NCBI GenBank assembly: GCA_036346225.1
Contig: JARFIW010000139.1
Span: forward strand, 7,998,001 to 8,062,000
Origin: Platerodrilus igneus
Taxonomy: Eukaryota > Arthropoda > Insecta > Coleoptera > Lycidae
DNA: 64,000 nt
Direction of reading: 5' to 3'
A program made the position numbers and the translations under genes. Positions within the stretch are counted from its first letter, which is position 1. Each line of letters starts with the position of its first letter. Below, one piece after another: positions 45,039-58,065 of this stretch. The notes beneath the pieces are model-generated. The model was not told the DNA's origin, did not search any database, and saw nothing but the letters and a program-made list of their open reading frames with translations.

Positions 45039-45071
<33 letters not shown>
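44425..45071. repeat. Repeat X, copy 2, ending in a double (AT)n tract
   Basis: Paralogue of 38155-38730, followed by two (AT)n tracts split by a 40-bp segment (ACCTTGTGTAATTAACTACC...) that resembles the start of the next unit. Unit F follows. Confidence 0.85.
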
Positions 45072-45074
<3 letters not shown>

Positions 45075-47251
45075 CGTGTAATTAAAAGGGACAATAAAAT
45101 ACATAAGTTAACTCATGGGGTAAGAGCAATTAGGTCCAGTAAAATAAATTTATTGAGTTAAAAGATTTTCAACAATTATTTTCTAAATTAATGGATAATA
45201 AGGGAATATCAATTTAGTTTAACGCGTGATTAATGTAGGAATAATTTATCTTAATTAGATTTAGTTAGGGACTATGCATCATAGTATTTATGTAAAAGAG
45301 TAAAGAAAATAATTTGGGGTTAAATTATAGCATAATGAAGTTACTAGGGAACAGTTTTAAAAGCGTTAAGCACGTTAAAAATAACGATTTCTACATTTCA
45401 AATAACAAGGTGGAAAAATGGATTTCTTGGTAAAGTTTGCTGCAAACTTATTTAATAGCTTAGTAGAACCAACAACCGTTGAAATTAAAGCAGCCAAGGC
45501 CGAAAACATAACCACACAGGATTGATGTAAAAGCAGTATACGTTAGTTTAAATATTGATTTTTAATCTTAGATATAGAGTCGGAAGGAGCAATGAAAAGA
45601 CCAAGATTGAATAAAAGCCTATAAGCGTAAGAGAGATACATACAGTATATCTAGAGGAAGGGAATTAAAAATCGATAATGTCAAGGATAGTTGTAAACAA
45701 GGCACGCGTCGCTCAGAAAAGTGGGACATTGGAGCCAAGCGAATTGATTGGCGCAAGTTAAATAAGAAGGGCTAGAAATTCAGGTGGTAGAAGCATATGT
45801 GTGCAATAGAGCGATATGTACAAGGAAGATAAAATGATGTTTGTTTGAGGTTAAGAGGCGTGAAGTATATGCTAATCCGGAGAATTGGAAACGACAGTTG
45901 ACGCGTTTAAATGCTTTACCGCGTACTGTTGTGTTATGTTATGAAAATTACGAGAAATCGACGGTCGTTGGTGATTTTCGAGGAAAATAAGACGACGGTT
46001 AAACAAATATACGTGCTATTTCTCGAACAGGGAACGACAGGTTGGATTATATAATCAGGATCCGAGAAGGGTCTCGGTCTTTTTTCTCTTTGTTTTTGAT
46101 TCCATCGGTGATGCAATAAGTTTACTTACAAGTGCATTAGTGCAGTCGAATTAAATTTATGTAAAAACTGATAACGCGGTATTAGTGAATAGTAAAGTTG
46201 AGATGTAAGTACATAGATTTTTGTTTGGATGCACGAGAAGTACTAAAATTTGAAAATTGTTTGGATGTGGCTCAAAGCGAGGTTTGGGATAGTAGAAGGT
46301 ATTTGTAACAAAAGGAACGAAATGTGGAGATTGGATATTTATAAAACAAGAGTTTTTGAAATAGAGGCTTGTATGGTACATGGGGATTCGACCATGGAAT
46401 TAATGGTAGACGGAGGACCTACCAGACGGCAACATCTACAAGGGACTACTTGGTGCATTGCAGTACGAAAACAACTACAAGGTAGGAGACAATAAGACAT
46501 TTCATGGTGAATATTTTCATAGTGTTTGTGGTGTTTTGATGTGTTTTATGATTATGTGCTTTGATTTTTATTTGAACAGACATTTAAAGGACGGTTAAAA
46601 ACGAAATTGATTTTTGAGCATGATTCATTAATTTGCAGATAACCAAAAGTTGTAAAAAGGTATAGAGGGTTTTTGATATTGGTCGTGCAGAAAATTTATA
46701 TGCACATTTATAGAGTTTTAAGGTGAGCTCATGCTAGAACGAAGGGTAACGTAAGGTATGAGGAATGCCCTCTTTCTTTAATAGAAAATTATGTGTTAAA
46801 AAGATTATCCATATGCAGAATGATTGTTATAAAATTTAGCATATAAAGCAATGGTATTTTAAATTTGAAAAAAAATGTAATTTGGAATTTAGATAAATAG
46901 AGTGTGATGTTTTGATTAATTGAGTTATTTTTGAATGCATGATTGATGTGGATTTCTATTTAGGTTTCTATGGTAATAATGAGAGGAAGTTGGTTTGATG
47001 TAACAGGTAGGTGGAAGTAATAGATATAAGGAAGCATCGAATTTAAAGAGGACGATTCAGGAGCAGCCGAGGCGAGATTTGAGCTAAAATTCACAATAAT
47101 ATGACGGGCCAATTAGTGGAGCACGTGATTCAAGAGTAAAATACACAATAAATTATGGCACCCAATTTGTGGGGCATGATTCCAAAGTAAACCCACACGA
47201 TTAATTACGGACGGCCCAATGCTGGAAGCTCGATTATTCAGGTTAAACCTC

Positions 47252-47257
<6 letters not shown>
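45072..47257 (+). mobile_element. LTR-like 2-kb unit F
   Basis: Starts TATCGTGTAATTAAAAGGG after (AT)n and ends CCTCACAATA before (AT)n; these are inverted matches of each other (TATCGTG/CACAATA), in the positions of TG...CA in the other units. The last 160 bp hold three diverged tandem units of about 55-60 bp around a GGAGC(A/T)(C/T)GATT-like word. Short frames inside (for example 46250-46495) have no known motif. Confidence 0.5.
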
Positions 47258-47289
<32 letters not shown>

Positions 47290-47295
<6 letters not shown>

Positions 47296-49346
47296 GGATT
47301 CAAATGATTAAATTTGGGGTAAACAATACAATTTCAACCACCCTGTATAGAGAAAAAAACAAATTATTTACGCGCAAAATTTATTTAATTTATTTAGGGA
47401 GAACGGACAAGTATTGACGTATTTTTATAATTAATGATTGAAAGGTTAAAAGTACATAAAGAAAAACAGTTTTAAAACAAATAGAATACGCATAATTAAT
47501 TTTAATTTATTTTAATTCAACACGTAAAAGCATTCAAACACCCACTAGGGTCAGAAAATCAATAATTTCATGGCAAAAGTTTTCTTTGTAACAAGTAAAC
47601 GTCGGTTTTAATCTAAGAATTGTTGTGCTAAACGATCGATAATTAACAAACACCTGCGTTTTTAGAAAAGGTTACATTCGTCAAAATTATGACAGGACTT
47701 CATAGAAAATATTTTCAACCGTCAGTTTGGTTTGAATAACAAGCTAACAAAGTTCTTAAAGAGCAAGGGAGATGCACAATCGGTTATATATTACAGATAG
47801 AGACAGGGATAAAAGCGTTGATATTAAAACTCACGTACTATATCCACGTGGAGTGAAGATGAGCTGTCAGCAATATCGATTTTCTATAACTCAAGTGGCG
47901 TTTTGAACGCGACAGCAGACATGCATCAGACAGAGATAAAGATAGTTTAGGCGGAGTTTTATGACGACAAAGAATATTATCATTGGTTAAGAACCGACAG
48001 TTTTCCAAACGTAGACAAACGCGGAAGGTGGGAATGATTTCAAATACGTACGGCACGTAGACTGAATAAATTTCAGAAATATTCAAGGCGGTTGTATCAA
48101 AATTTGTAGAATTTATATTTGAAAATAAGCTTTTCACGTGAAGTGTGTTTGGGGGTAGCATTTTGAACTAATATAAATACCGAATAAAAATTATTAAGAG
48201 TCTCTTTGTCTTTTCGTCGCTTTTATACTACTTTACTACGATAGACCAACATTATAGTAGAGTTTTTGTTATGTGAGTATTAGATATGTTCATAACACAG
48301 TAAATATAGTTCTAGCACGTGTAACTTATTAGTAGTGGCCTTCTATTTATTAACGCGAAATACGTGTAGTGTAAATTAAATTAATAGAGGGCTGGCTACT
48401 ACTATACTAAGCTAGAAAATCAATAAATAGAAGTAGAATATATGTGGGGTAAGCTTCACAAACAACCAGGAGTGTAGGCTGATATGGAATGGTACTTTGA
48501 AACAAGGCACTTGGCTCGCAAATTGGGGTTATCGTCTATGAAGCCGCTAAGTATCACAGCGCATGGTCACGAAGCCAAGGGGTTCTGGTGATCGTCGTCG
48601 AAGAAATGGAAGCCTGAAGCATTCTCCAGGTAATTTATTTGAAATTTCTGTTGTCTGATAAACTTTTGTGAAATTTTGGTGCTGTGTGAGTAAATTTTGT
48701 GGTTTATTTATGGTTATATTAACTTATTGGAAAAATTACATGTACTGGACAATTTATTGGGGTTTAAATATTGAAAGGGGGTGTATTTAAAACTTACTAA
48801 AGTTTATTCTGAATATAAATTGGATTGTAAAGGGTAAACGGGTCTATCGATTTTTGTATTAATCTATGCAAGGTAAAATGCATATACTAAATAAACTGGG
48901 TTATTATGAGCTTACCATACTCCAGTGTACAGTCAATGTAGGGTAATATGTGGGGCCCATCTACTCATATCTCATTAAATTTGTTTGCAAATAAGTAGAA
49001 AATCAATGACTTTAAAAACTAATTACATTTTGAGTTTGTAATTAGTGTACCAAACTGTTTTTATACATGTGAATAATTTGTCTGTAAATAGCGGTAAATA
49101 AAAGATTGTATAATTGTAGTATTATTTGGTGACTTTATTGAATGGTGTGCAAGTGTGAATGAAGAATGATTGTATATTTAGGTATCCGAGAAGAGGCACT
49201 GCTGAGCTAACTAGGGAAGCTGCTGAAGATTTTTGAAGCAGAAATCAAAGGGTAAGCAATTTTTTTTTGAAATCTGTGCATTTTTGAAAATTATTTGATG
49301 ACACTGGTGGAAGCAGAAAACCCTAAACCCCCGAGAACACGGGGGA
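47290..49346 (+). mobile_element. LTR-like 2-kb unit B
   Basis: Starts TGTTGTGG after (AT)n and ends near CCCGAGAACACGGGGGATA, in the same place as CCCGAGAACCACGGCA of unit A. Shares with A: AACCACCCTGTATA near the start, TATAAATACCGAATAAAA at about 48172, CCAGGTAATTT at 48629, TGGGTTATTATGAGCTTACC, GTATCCGAGAAGAGG and GGGTAAGCAA. The CA end is altered. No protein recognised. Confidence 0.55.
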
Positions 49347-50009
49347 TATGTAACTCGTGTTGCATTTAAATCGGCCAATAAGATAATTATCTAAGAAACG
49401 TAAACAAATACTTGTTACAAGTAAACTGTTTTTAAATATAAATCAAGGTAAACTGGTAATGTTTAACCTTCCAACGTAATATAAGATTAATATTAGGGAT
49501 TCTTTATGTAATATAAGGTATTATGAATAGAGAGAATAAGAATCTTAATCGTTCTAAGATCGAATTAAATAGGTGAAAAGCGGACGCGTTGTAACATTAC
49601 TAGGCGTCAGCTAAATGGCATGTTACAATATCTAAAGTCATTTCTAAGTAAATTTCTATCTACGATCACACCTTTGGTTTTATCTTTTACGTAAGATATC
49701 GTTGCTTTATCATAAGTTTCTCTCATCGTTTTATATAAAAACTACGATATGTAACAATTTTACCCACATAATATAAAATATCTGGATGCCGTAATTTTTT
49801 TTGACGGAATATAATTACCTATCGCGATGTTTGTCTATTTAAAAAGTTGAATATTTTGCCAGATGTTACTTTGTGGACGAGTCTTTGATAACTGCCAAAT
49901 GTTTTTTTACAAAATGCCCTGTGAAACTCAAAGAAAGTAAGTAACAATCTAAAACAGTTGCTTACTCCAGGTATGAGTTTTATTGTGATTTCTTTTATTG
50001 AAGTGGTAG
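49347..50009. other. No gene recognised
   Basis: Begins TATGTAACTCGTGT after a G run, which could be a polypurine tract and the start of another LTR; the similar reverse-complement motif at 39455-39480 is the only support. Confidence 0.3.
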
Positions 50010-50150
50010 TGAATAATAGTATATTATTCAACGAGCGAATTATGATAGCCATTACTCATTCGGAAGGTTTGTGCCCCGAGCCCGTAAGGGCGAGCGGCAT
50101 AATCCGAATGAGTATTGGCCATAACTTGCGAGTAGAATACTATAATTTTC
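50010..50150. mobile_element. Foldback hairpin related to the MITE in element alpha
   Basis: Arms GCCATTACTCATTCGG and CCGAATGAGTATTGGC enclose GCCCCGAGCCCGTAAGGGCG; outer arms (ATAGTATATTATTCAACGAG and partner) pair imperfectly. Outer words TATTATTCAAC and the ACTCA arm match the design of the hairpin at 12961-13075. Ends of the full element were not resolved. Confidence 0.55.
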
Positions 50151-53100
50151 TCACGAATACACAAATTTTCATTATCAGATATTTTCTAAACGTTTTAACT
50201 GATATCGCTAACACTGATAATCAAACATTTATTTGTCAAAGTGTAACAGCCTACTTTGCATGATACGAAAAATATACCGCTGATTATGAAGATTGAAGGT
50301 TTGTACTGATTGGTCAGAGGTGTTAGATGATGATCATAATCCACGATGTGGATGTTCCTGATTGATTAAAGGTGTTGGATTATAAATTCATATACATCTA
50401 CAAAATAATGAATACTGTTATTGACCAATTCTTAAATGTGTAAGAAATGCATTATTAGACAGTCGTGGGAAAACATTATAACCTAACTTTTTTACACTTA
50501 TCTAAATTATCTATGTGAGTATTTATAACAGTGATTTTTGCCTTCTGCTTATCTTGCATCTAAATAAAATGTGCTTTTAAATATTTTTTACTGTTTATAA
50601 CCTAACTCTGTGAACATAAGGAATTTCATGGCATTTTTTATGGTAAAAAAGTGTACGAGCAAATAATTTAAAATTGAAACAGAATTATTTTTTTGTCTTT
50701 ATAAAAAACTTTGTGTAAATGTTTATAAAAACATTGTATTAGAACTTTGTGATTTTCTGATTATTGATCGCTTAACACTTTATATGTTATGAACCAAAAC
50801 TTCAATACACAAGTTTAGTATTTTTCTTGCTCCAATTTACATTTGATTTCTAATTCTTTTATTGCAAGGTGAGAAAGAAAAGAAAGTAATCATATACCAG
50901 CTTTATCTGTGAATAGCTTCCTCTCCATGAGATTAGTCTTTTGCAAACTCTGCAAGCACTAAATGCAGATACTAGCTTCGACAGAGTACATTTATTTTTA
51001 TGCTCTGCAGTACACCTACCTTTTATATCTCTTTAGAAAAGCGGATGGTGCAAGTTATGGTTGATTTCATACACTTGCACATTGTAGTGCATTTAACGAT
51101 CAGATTTAGTAAGTACTTACTCCCTCATAAATGAGTGTCAACTTTAGATAGAAATTTTGTATTGGTTGGCCGGGTTCAAACAACCACTCAATAAGTGATG
51201 AATTGCCGACCTACAAATGTCAATTAGTTTCTCACACGTTTTTGTAGTTACCACAATGTGTGAATTTGTTCGCTGCAAATTTTGTGTTTAGTTTGTACTG
51301 CGAAAAAAAAGCCCATCATATTATTTTAATTACTGAATTTATTCGTAAACGCGCTGTAGGTATATGTATTTTTTCTTTAGGTACCATTCTTTCATATCCA
51401 TCATGGTTAGACAAATATTTTTTTTTAATGAAATAGTATATGCAAAAGCTGTATCTATATCATAGCCTTTTAGCATTGAATCAGCACTGAAGCACAAATA
51501 ACAAAGACTTCATAATAAAACATCTTGAACGGTTATAAAAGTGTTGGTGGACAAAACATTATTAAACTTTTCCTGTGATATCCTTTCTAGACTGTTTTAT
51601 AGGTAGTAGCAGATGGCGTAACATCAGTATTGCGGTCATAAATTTACCAACTTTTCCACGAACACTGAAAAGCATTCCATTTGATATAGAGCACGAAGCA
51701 TTGTGTTTTCTAGACCTTTTCATTGGGAGAATCCGTGGGATGAAACTTCTAGCTCTTCTCTCATATTTCTCGTTGCCATAACAACTTGTGCTTCTACACT
51801 CAGTCAGTAGACTGGGACGTGACGTCAGAACCGCATCGATTTCCGCTTTTTATTATTTTGTTTCTGTATGTGACAAATGGAACAAAGGTAGAACGCAAAG
51901 GACATCAGTACAAGTTAAAGTTAAAAATAAGAAGAGCTCAAGTAAAAATATTTGCGATAGTGGGTCGTATAAATGCTGCTGTAAATTATACAAGTGACAT
52001 TATCTACACTTGAGGTTAATGTATAACTCGCTAACTTGTCTAAGCTCACCTGTAGCGTAAATATGATATTTAAAAGCAACTTACCAAAGGCATCGATGAG
52101 TACCAGTCACAAATCCAAATTAAAGCTACGTTCATACAATATATTTTACAAATACTCCAAAGCAGTAAAAAAATTGCCCATAACTGAGCGAACGGATCCG
52201 AATAAAAGCGTTTTAGAAACCCCAATCAAAATTATTTGTAATCAACCAAACTTACGAAGTAAGTTAGGTTAATAGGATCGCTACGTCGCCGTCGTCGCCG
52301 CCGTCGTCCGTTGCACGTTTTTTTCGTTTTACAAACATTTGATATATGGATCTTTTTCAGTTTTTTACGCTGATTAAGAATATGCTATCCATTTTTCGAT
52401 ATCTCTTTTAGTTTTCGAGTTATTCGACTTTAAAGTCGAAATTTTGACTATGATAAACTTCACTCCAGCAAAAAATAAATAAAGTTTTAGGTTAATATCG
52501 ACCTCTTGAGCATATTTTCTCATAGCTCTCATAGCTCCATACCTCCTGAACATATTTTCTCAAAGCACCAATGCTCTAAGTCGAAAGGTTTTCGAGTTAT
52601 TCGACATCTTGTTTTTAATGTATATGTAATATTTATATATTTTTGATAACAACATATCTGTAAGTTTGGTTAGAAGTTCTGCACATGAGAACTTAGATTT
52701 TTTATATTTGTCTTTGTACAAAGTCCACTCGACATTTACTGAGATACGACAAAATTGATACACTTTCCAACCGCATTTCGTTGTCAAATAAAAAGTTTAA
52801 ATTTGCATTGTTTATCAGTGTCATTATGTTCTTTTCTTATTTTTTAAATATTTTCCCGTTTGTATACTTCAGTACTATTCCTCAATAAATAGATATTTCA
52901 CTACCTCTATTCCGAATTGGTTATAATCCGAGAGTTGGCTGCGAAAAGGTGAATGAGTTTATTCCATAGTTGAACTATTTTGATCGATTAGTATTTATAG
53001 TAGTCGGTGCTAAGGAGTAGCGTTAACTCGGAGAGTTTGACGGCAGACGGCAGCGTTTCAACAGCAGCCCCTCACACAAGTGGTTCAAAACTCAAAAGTG

Positions 53101-53297
53101 TATTAGTGTGAATGACGCTATTTCATTTGGATACCAATGCCTAAAGATGCAGAAAAATGTGTACATCTCGCGTATAAAAATTATATTTGAGAAGACCACA
53201 ATTGCCTAGACAGGCGACTTATTAGAGACCGTGCTGCCACTTATTCCAACATGTTAACACCCACTTCAGATAAAAAAGGACGAACAATAGCTAAACT
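50151..53297. other. No gene recognised; AT-rich
   Basis: Frames at 51575-51781, 51786-52013 and 52036-52272 show no family motif. A (CGT/CGC)n run lies at 52283-52312, and the phrase TTTTCGAGTTATTCGAC occurs twice (about 52413 and 52590). Confidence 0.4.
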
Positions 53298-55290
53298 TTG
53301 AACATTTTTTTCCATTTTACATTGTCCAATGCTTTTTCCAGATCTACAAACCCTATATACACGCTTTCCCCTTTTTCTATTGTTTTCTCCATGAACACTC
53401 TCATAGCTAAAATAGCCTCCCGTGTTCCCCTGTTTCGCCTAAACCCAAATTGGTCTTCTCCTAGTATTTCTTCAACCCGTTTTTCGTCTGTGTACAATTC
53501 TAGTTAATATTTTTGACACGTGTGCTGTCAAACTTATTGTTCGAAAATTTTCACATCTGTACGCGCCTTTCCTTTTTGGTATAGTTACTGAGATGGTACG
53601 TTTGAAATCTTTGGGTATTTTGCCTGTCTCATACATATAGCTTAAAAGTTGGATGAGACGTTCTGTAACTGCTTGTCTAGCGGCTTTTAGAGTTTCTGCT
53701 TGCACCTTATCTGTACCCGGCGTCTTGCCATTTTTCAGACCCTTTATTGCTAATTCAAACTCATCTCTAAGTATAGGATATCCCAATTTTTCATTTTCAA
53801 TGTGTGATTCCTCTTCTAATACTGTTAGTTTCTCTCCTGCATATAAATTCCCTATATATTCTTGCCATCTATCCACTTTCTCTACATTTTCTATAATGAC
53901 GTTTCCTCCCGCGACCCTTACATTTTTACTATACGGTTTTATATCCGTAAAATTGATTTTAATTAGTTTGTATATTTCATCTGTCTTTCCTACTTTCATC
54001 TTAGTTTGTACCTCTTTGCACTTTCCATCAATTTATTGTCCTTTAGCTTTCCTGCATTTGCGAATAATTTCCCATTTTATGGCTTTGTATCTGTGTTTTC
54101 CTGTTTCGTCTGATTTATTTTTGTATTTTCGCCTTTCTTCTATTAAATTCAGGATATCCTTTGTTATCCATGGTTTTTATTTTCTTTTTGTGTATACCCC
54201 AGAATATCTCTGGCCGCCATGTCTAGGCTGGATTTAATGTTATTCCATTCTATTTTTACTTCCTTGGTATCAGATATTTTCCCGATATCTTTAAGCAATT
54301 CATTTGACTTTTTTCGAATCTTTCTTGAATATCTTTATCTTTTAGTTTCTCTACGTCAAAGTGCCTTTTTCCGTTTCTTTTTCAAATTTTTAAATTTATG
54401 TGCGGCGTTCATATTTACGATGTTGTGGCCAGTGTCTATTTCTGCTTGTGGGTAGCTCCTGCAGTCTTTTACTTGATTCCTAAACCGTTGTCTAACAAGA
54501 ATGTAATCTACTTGATATCTTCCTATATATCCTGGCATCGTCCACATATATCGTCTTCTAGCATGATGTTGAAATAACATGTTTGTGATGATTAAATTGT
54601 TCTTGTCGCAGAATTCTACCAGCCTATTTCCCCTGTCGTTTCTCGTGCTTAATCCAAATAAACCTGCTACCGCTCCTTCCCTACCCTCACCTACCACAGC
54701 ATTAAAATTCCCCGTAATTATTAAAATTTCATGTTCTTTTACGTATTTTAATATGTCTTCGATATCTTTGTTGATCGCTTCTACCTCTTCGTCACTGTAG
54801 CTAGAGGTGGGCATGTATACTTGTATTATTACTTTGTTTACCGGTTTAGATTCTAAACTAACCATGAGTACTTCTTCGTTCTTTTGTAAGTAATTTTCTA
54901 CAGTGTCCTATCTTTTTCGCATAACTATCCCCACACCCAAATTTCCTTCCTCTGCTCCTGTATGAATTACTCTGACCATCGAACTTCGCTGATCCCTACT
55001 ACGTCTAGTGCTAACCTATTAATTTCGATTTTTAGGTTCTCTAGCTTACCTACTTGCTTCATTCTTCTAACATTCCACGCTCCGACTCGCAAAATGTTCT
55101 CGACTCTTATTCTGAACTTTCCGATTGCATCCTCCAAAGTAGTACCCTCCCGGAGATCCGAATGGGTTACTATTTTAACTCCGGAATCGTTTACCCCAGA
55201 GAATGCCATCATGTTTATTAAAATTTAAGTACGCTGTGTATTTGGGAGATAATGTTGTGGTTTCCCGTTGCCTTCACATCGCGGTAGTGT

Positions 55291-55606
55291 TTCTTAAACG
55301 GCCATATCTTACATGTGATTTTTTACCAATGCTCCACTCGAAGGTACTACATTGGCCATGAAGCGAGTTTTTTTTTACCTGGAAAATTTTTTATTTTTGC
55401 CGAACCCTCGCTGTCCAAGCAAAGTAGGGATCTTTAACGTGCATGACAACACTCACACACTAGACCTCCATTTTACCTCTCAACCGAACGAGGGTGTATT
55501 TTTATGAAAAATGCTCGCCTAACATCTTTCAAGCGGACCGTGTAGGGATTCGAGCCCGGGACGTTGGGCATAGTAGTAACACACATACCACTACACCACG
55601 GAGCCG
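55291..55606 (-). mobile_element. SINE-like insertion in the RTE copy A leader
   Basis: In RTE copy B (about 58995-59020) the leader is continuous (CATCGTGGCAGCATG, TCCTACACTGCC), whereas copy A has about 316 extra bases at this point. The insert's 5' end on the minus strand is tRNA-like (next entry), so it is a tRNA-derived SINE. No clean target duplication could be read. Confidence 0.7.
55534..55606 (-). ncRNA. tRNA-like SINE head with A and B boxes
   Basis: Minus strand starts GGCGGCTCCGTGGTGTAGTG. The A box is TGGTGTAGTGG (55588-55598), the B box GGCTCGAATCC (55546-55556), spaced as in a tRNA, and the ends GCGG/CCGC could pair as an acceptor. This is an internal RNA polymerase III promoter of a tRNA-derived SINE; I do not think it is a working tRNA gene. 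Confidence 0.75.
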
Positions 55607-58019
55607 CCTAGACTGCCATACCGTCCCCTATAGTCTCTGCCAATCTAAGTACCGAGCGAGTCGTTTCCCTCTTTCGGGAACCTGTCTTAGTCTGGTTCCT
55701 CACTAACGACCCTACTACTTTGGCTGGACCTGTAGTTTGTCTCTTTCGCTCATTAGAACACGCAAGCCATTTCACCTGTTCTAGTAATCTAGAAGTTCGG
55801 CAAGGGGCAGATTTATCTACGCTAATGTTTTTGTCATTATGTTTCCATCTCAAAACTGATTGGACACGTACCTCAACTTATTTATATCCGAGCTAGCCTT
55901 CACAGTTCCCTGAAATTTCCACACAGCCTATATACAGCTCGATTCCCCTACTATTGTTTTCTAATTATATGCCCTATTTCACCGAGACGGTATGTGAAGG
56001 GAATTAAGCAGCCTGTGGCTGCCAAAAACCCCCAACACTTAGACATTTGCCGAATTATTAGTTTTCCAGTAAATCCTTTCAAACAACTAACATTATTAGA
56101 CAATATTGCACAACCAATACGTGTAGTTGCTTATAATAATCATCATATTTAAGTACAGTTATTTTTTTCGTCATTAGTTTATCCATCTTGGGATTGGTTG
56201 GATAAGTACCTTCATTGATTTCTATTCTAAGCTAGCCTACACATTTCCTTAAAATTCCTACAGCCTACATATTTTACTATCTGTGTGCAAGTCTAACCTA
56301 GGGCTACCTCTACTTCGCTTTTTTCCTATCTCTGCTTCTAATATATTTCTCACTATTTCCTCATGCCGTAGTATGTGGTCCAACATCCTATTTCTCCTAT
56401 TTTTTACCGTTTTCCACATATTTCTTTCTTTCCCTATCATTTTTAGTGCTTCTTTGTTTTTAACTTTGTCTGTTCATGATATCTTTATAATACGTCTGTA
56501 GCACCACATTTCAAAGACTTCTACCTTTTTTTTGTCCGCTTCTCCTACTGTCCAGACTTCACAGCCGTACAGTGCTATGCTCCACACATATGTTTTAAGC
56601 ATTCTTTTTCTTGTTTCTATGTTTGTTGTCTTTGAACACAGTAGTTGCTGTCTCTTGTTAAATGTAACACGATTTTGGGCTAATCTTTGTTTTATATCTT
56701 TTGTGCTTTTCCCATCTTGCGTTATTTGGCTTCCTAGGTAGCAGAAATCCTTAACCTCTTGCAAGTTCTTGTTACCTGTTTGTATTCTTGTTTTAGATTT
56801 ATTTTTCCCTCCTTTGCATATTAGTACTTTAGTTTTATTTCTGTTAATTTTCATACTGTATGTCTCTGATAGAACCGTTTCGATTTCATTAAGAGCAGCT
56901 TATAACTCTTCCTTGCTAGATGCTAATACCGCCTTATCAACTGCAAATCTAAGCATATCAATTTTTTCCCTGCATAGTAATTCCAAATGTCTTCATGCAT
57001 TTGATAGTATTCATTGCATCTTCAATGTACAAGTTAAAAATTAATGGGGATAGAGCACATCCCTGCCTCACCCCTTTGCTAATATATACTTCTCTACGTT
57101 CCTGCTCTAATTCTATTACTGCTGTTTGCTTTTTGTATAAGCTATGTACTATTCGTCTATCCCTATAACTCTTTCCAATCTTTTTGAGTATTTCGAACAT
57201 TTTTTTCCATTTTACATTGTCGAATGTTTTTCGAGATCTACAAACCCTTTACACACGCTCTGTACTTTTTTTATTGTTTTCTCTATCATCACCCTCAAAG
57301 CTAAAATAGCCTCCCGTGTTCCCCTGTTTAGCCTAATCTCAAATTGATCTTCTCCTAGTATTTCTTCAGCTCGTTTATTCATTCGTCTTTGTACAATTCT
57401 AGTTAATATTTTTCACACGTGTGCTGTTAAACTTATTGTTCAAAAATTTTCACATCTATTTGCGCCTTTCTTTTTTGGTATAGTTACAATGATGTTACGT
57501 TTGAAATCTTTGGGTATCTCATACATATCGCTTACAAGTTGGAAGAGACTTTCTGTTACTATTTGCCCAGCGGCTTTTATAGTTTCTGCTTGCACCTTAT
57601 CTATACCCGACGCCTTACCATTTTTCAGACCGTCTAATGCTAATTTAAACTCATCTCTAAGTCATCCCAAGTCATCATTTTCAATGTCTGATTCCTGTTC
57701 TATTGCTGTTAGTTCCTCTCCTGCATATAAATTCCCTATATCTTCTTGCCATCTACCCACCTTCTCTACATTTTCTATACCGAAGTTTCCTCCCGCGTCT
57801 TTTACATTTTTGCTAAACTGTTGCTAAAGCGGCGTTACTATGTTGTGGTCAGTATCTATATCTGCCTCTTGGTGCCTTTAGAGTTTTTTACTTAATTCCT
57901 AAACCGTTGTCTAACAAGAATGTAATCTATGTGATCTTCTAGTATGATAATCTATAGGAACACTGTGGCACGATTTAAATAAAATTAAATAAAAACCCTT
58001 AACCACAAAAAATATTTAA

Positions 58020-58065
58020 ATTACTAGATACGTATTTCGACCACTATGTGGTCATCATCAGTAGG
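58020..58065 (-). ncRNA. Hammerhead-ribozyme-like motif, left arm (core intact)
   Basis: Minus strand: CTGATGA (58061-58055), one extra U, stem II GACCAC-ATA-GTGGTC, then GAAA (58038-58035), ATACGTAT as a very short palindromic helix III, and C at 58027 before TAG. CTA just 5' of the core can pair with this TAG for the start of helix I. The layout matches minimal hammerheads with a 2-bp helix III reported from Penelope-like retroelements. The extra base between core and stem II and the short helix I make activity uncertain. Confidence 0.6.

Larger units (their letters stand above)
53298..55850 (-). pseudogene. RTE-clade LINE copy A: endonuclease and start of reverse transcriptase
   Basis: Read on the minus strand: a leader (55850-55215) interrupted by a SINE-like insert; an apurinic-type endonuclease starting VGAWNVRRMKQVGKLEN and ALDVVGISEVRWSE (about 55110-54967), then VYMPTSSYSDEE, ITGNFNAVVGEG, RMWT-like YMWTMPG and QVDYILVRQRF (54865-54400); a linker; and the first reverse transcriptase motifs (NGKTPGTDKVQAE, CENFRTISLTAHVSKIL, GEDQFGFRRNRGTREAI, YIGFVDLEKALD). 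The copy is cut at 53298, before the catalytic FADD-type motif. Stops and frameshifts occur throughout. Its leader directly follows the 3' end of copy B, a head-to-tail arrangement. Confidence 0.85.

Noticed and set aside
46250..46495. 81-codon frame in unit F as a retroelement protein
   Set aside because: No zinc knuckle, protease or other motif, and no counterpart in the other units.
51575..52272. Three short plus-strand frames as exons of one gene
   Set aside because: No shared motif, no convincing splice sites between them, and composition like the surroundings.
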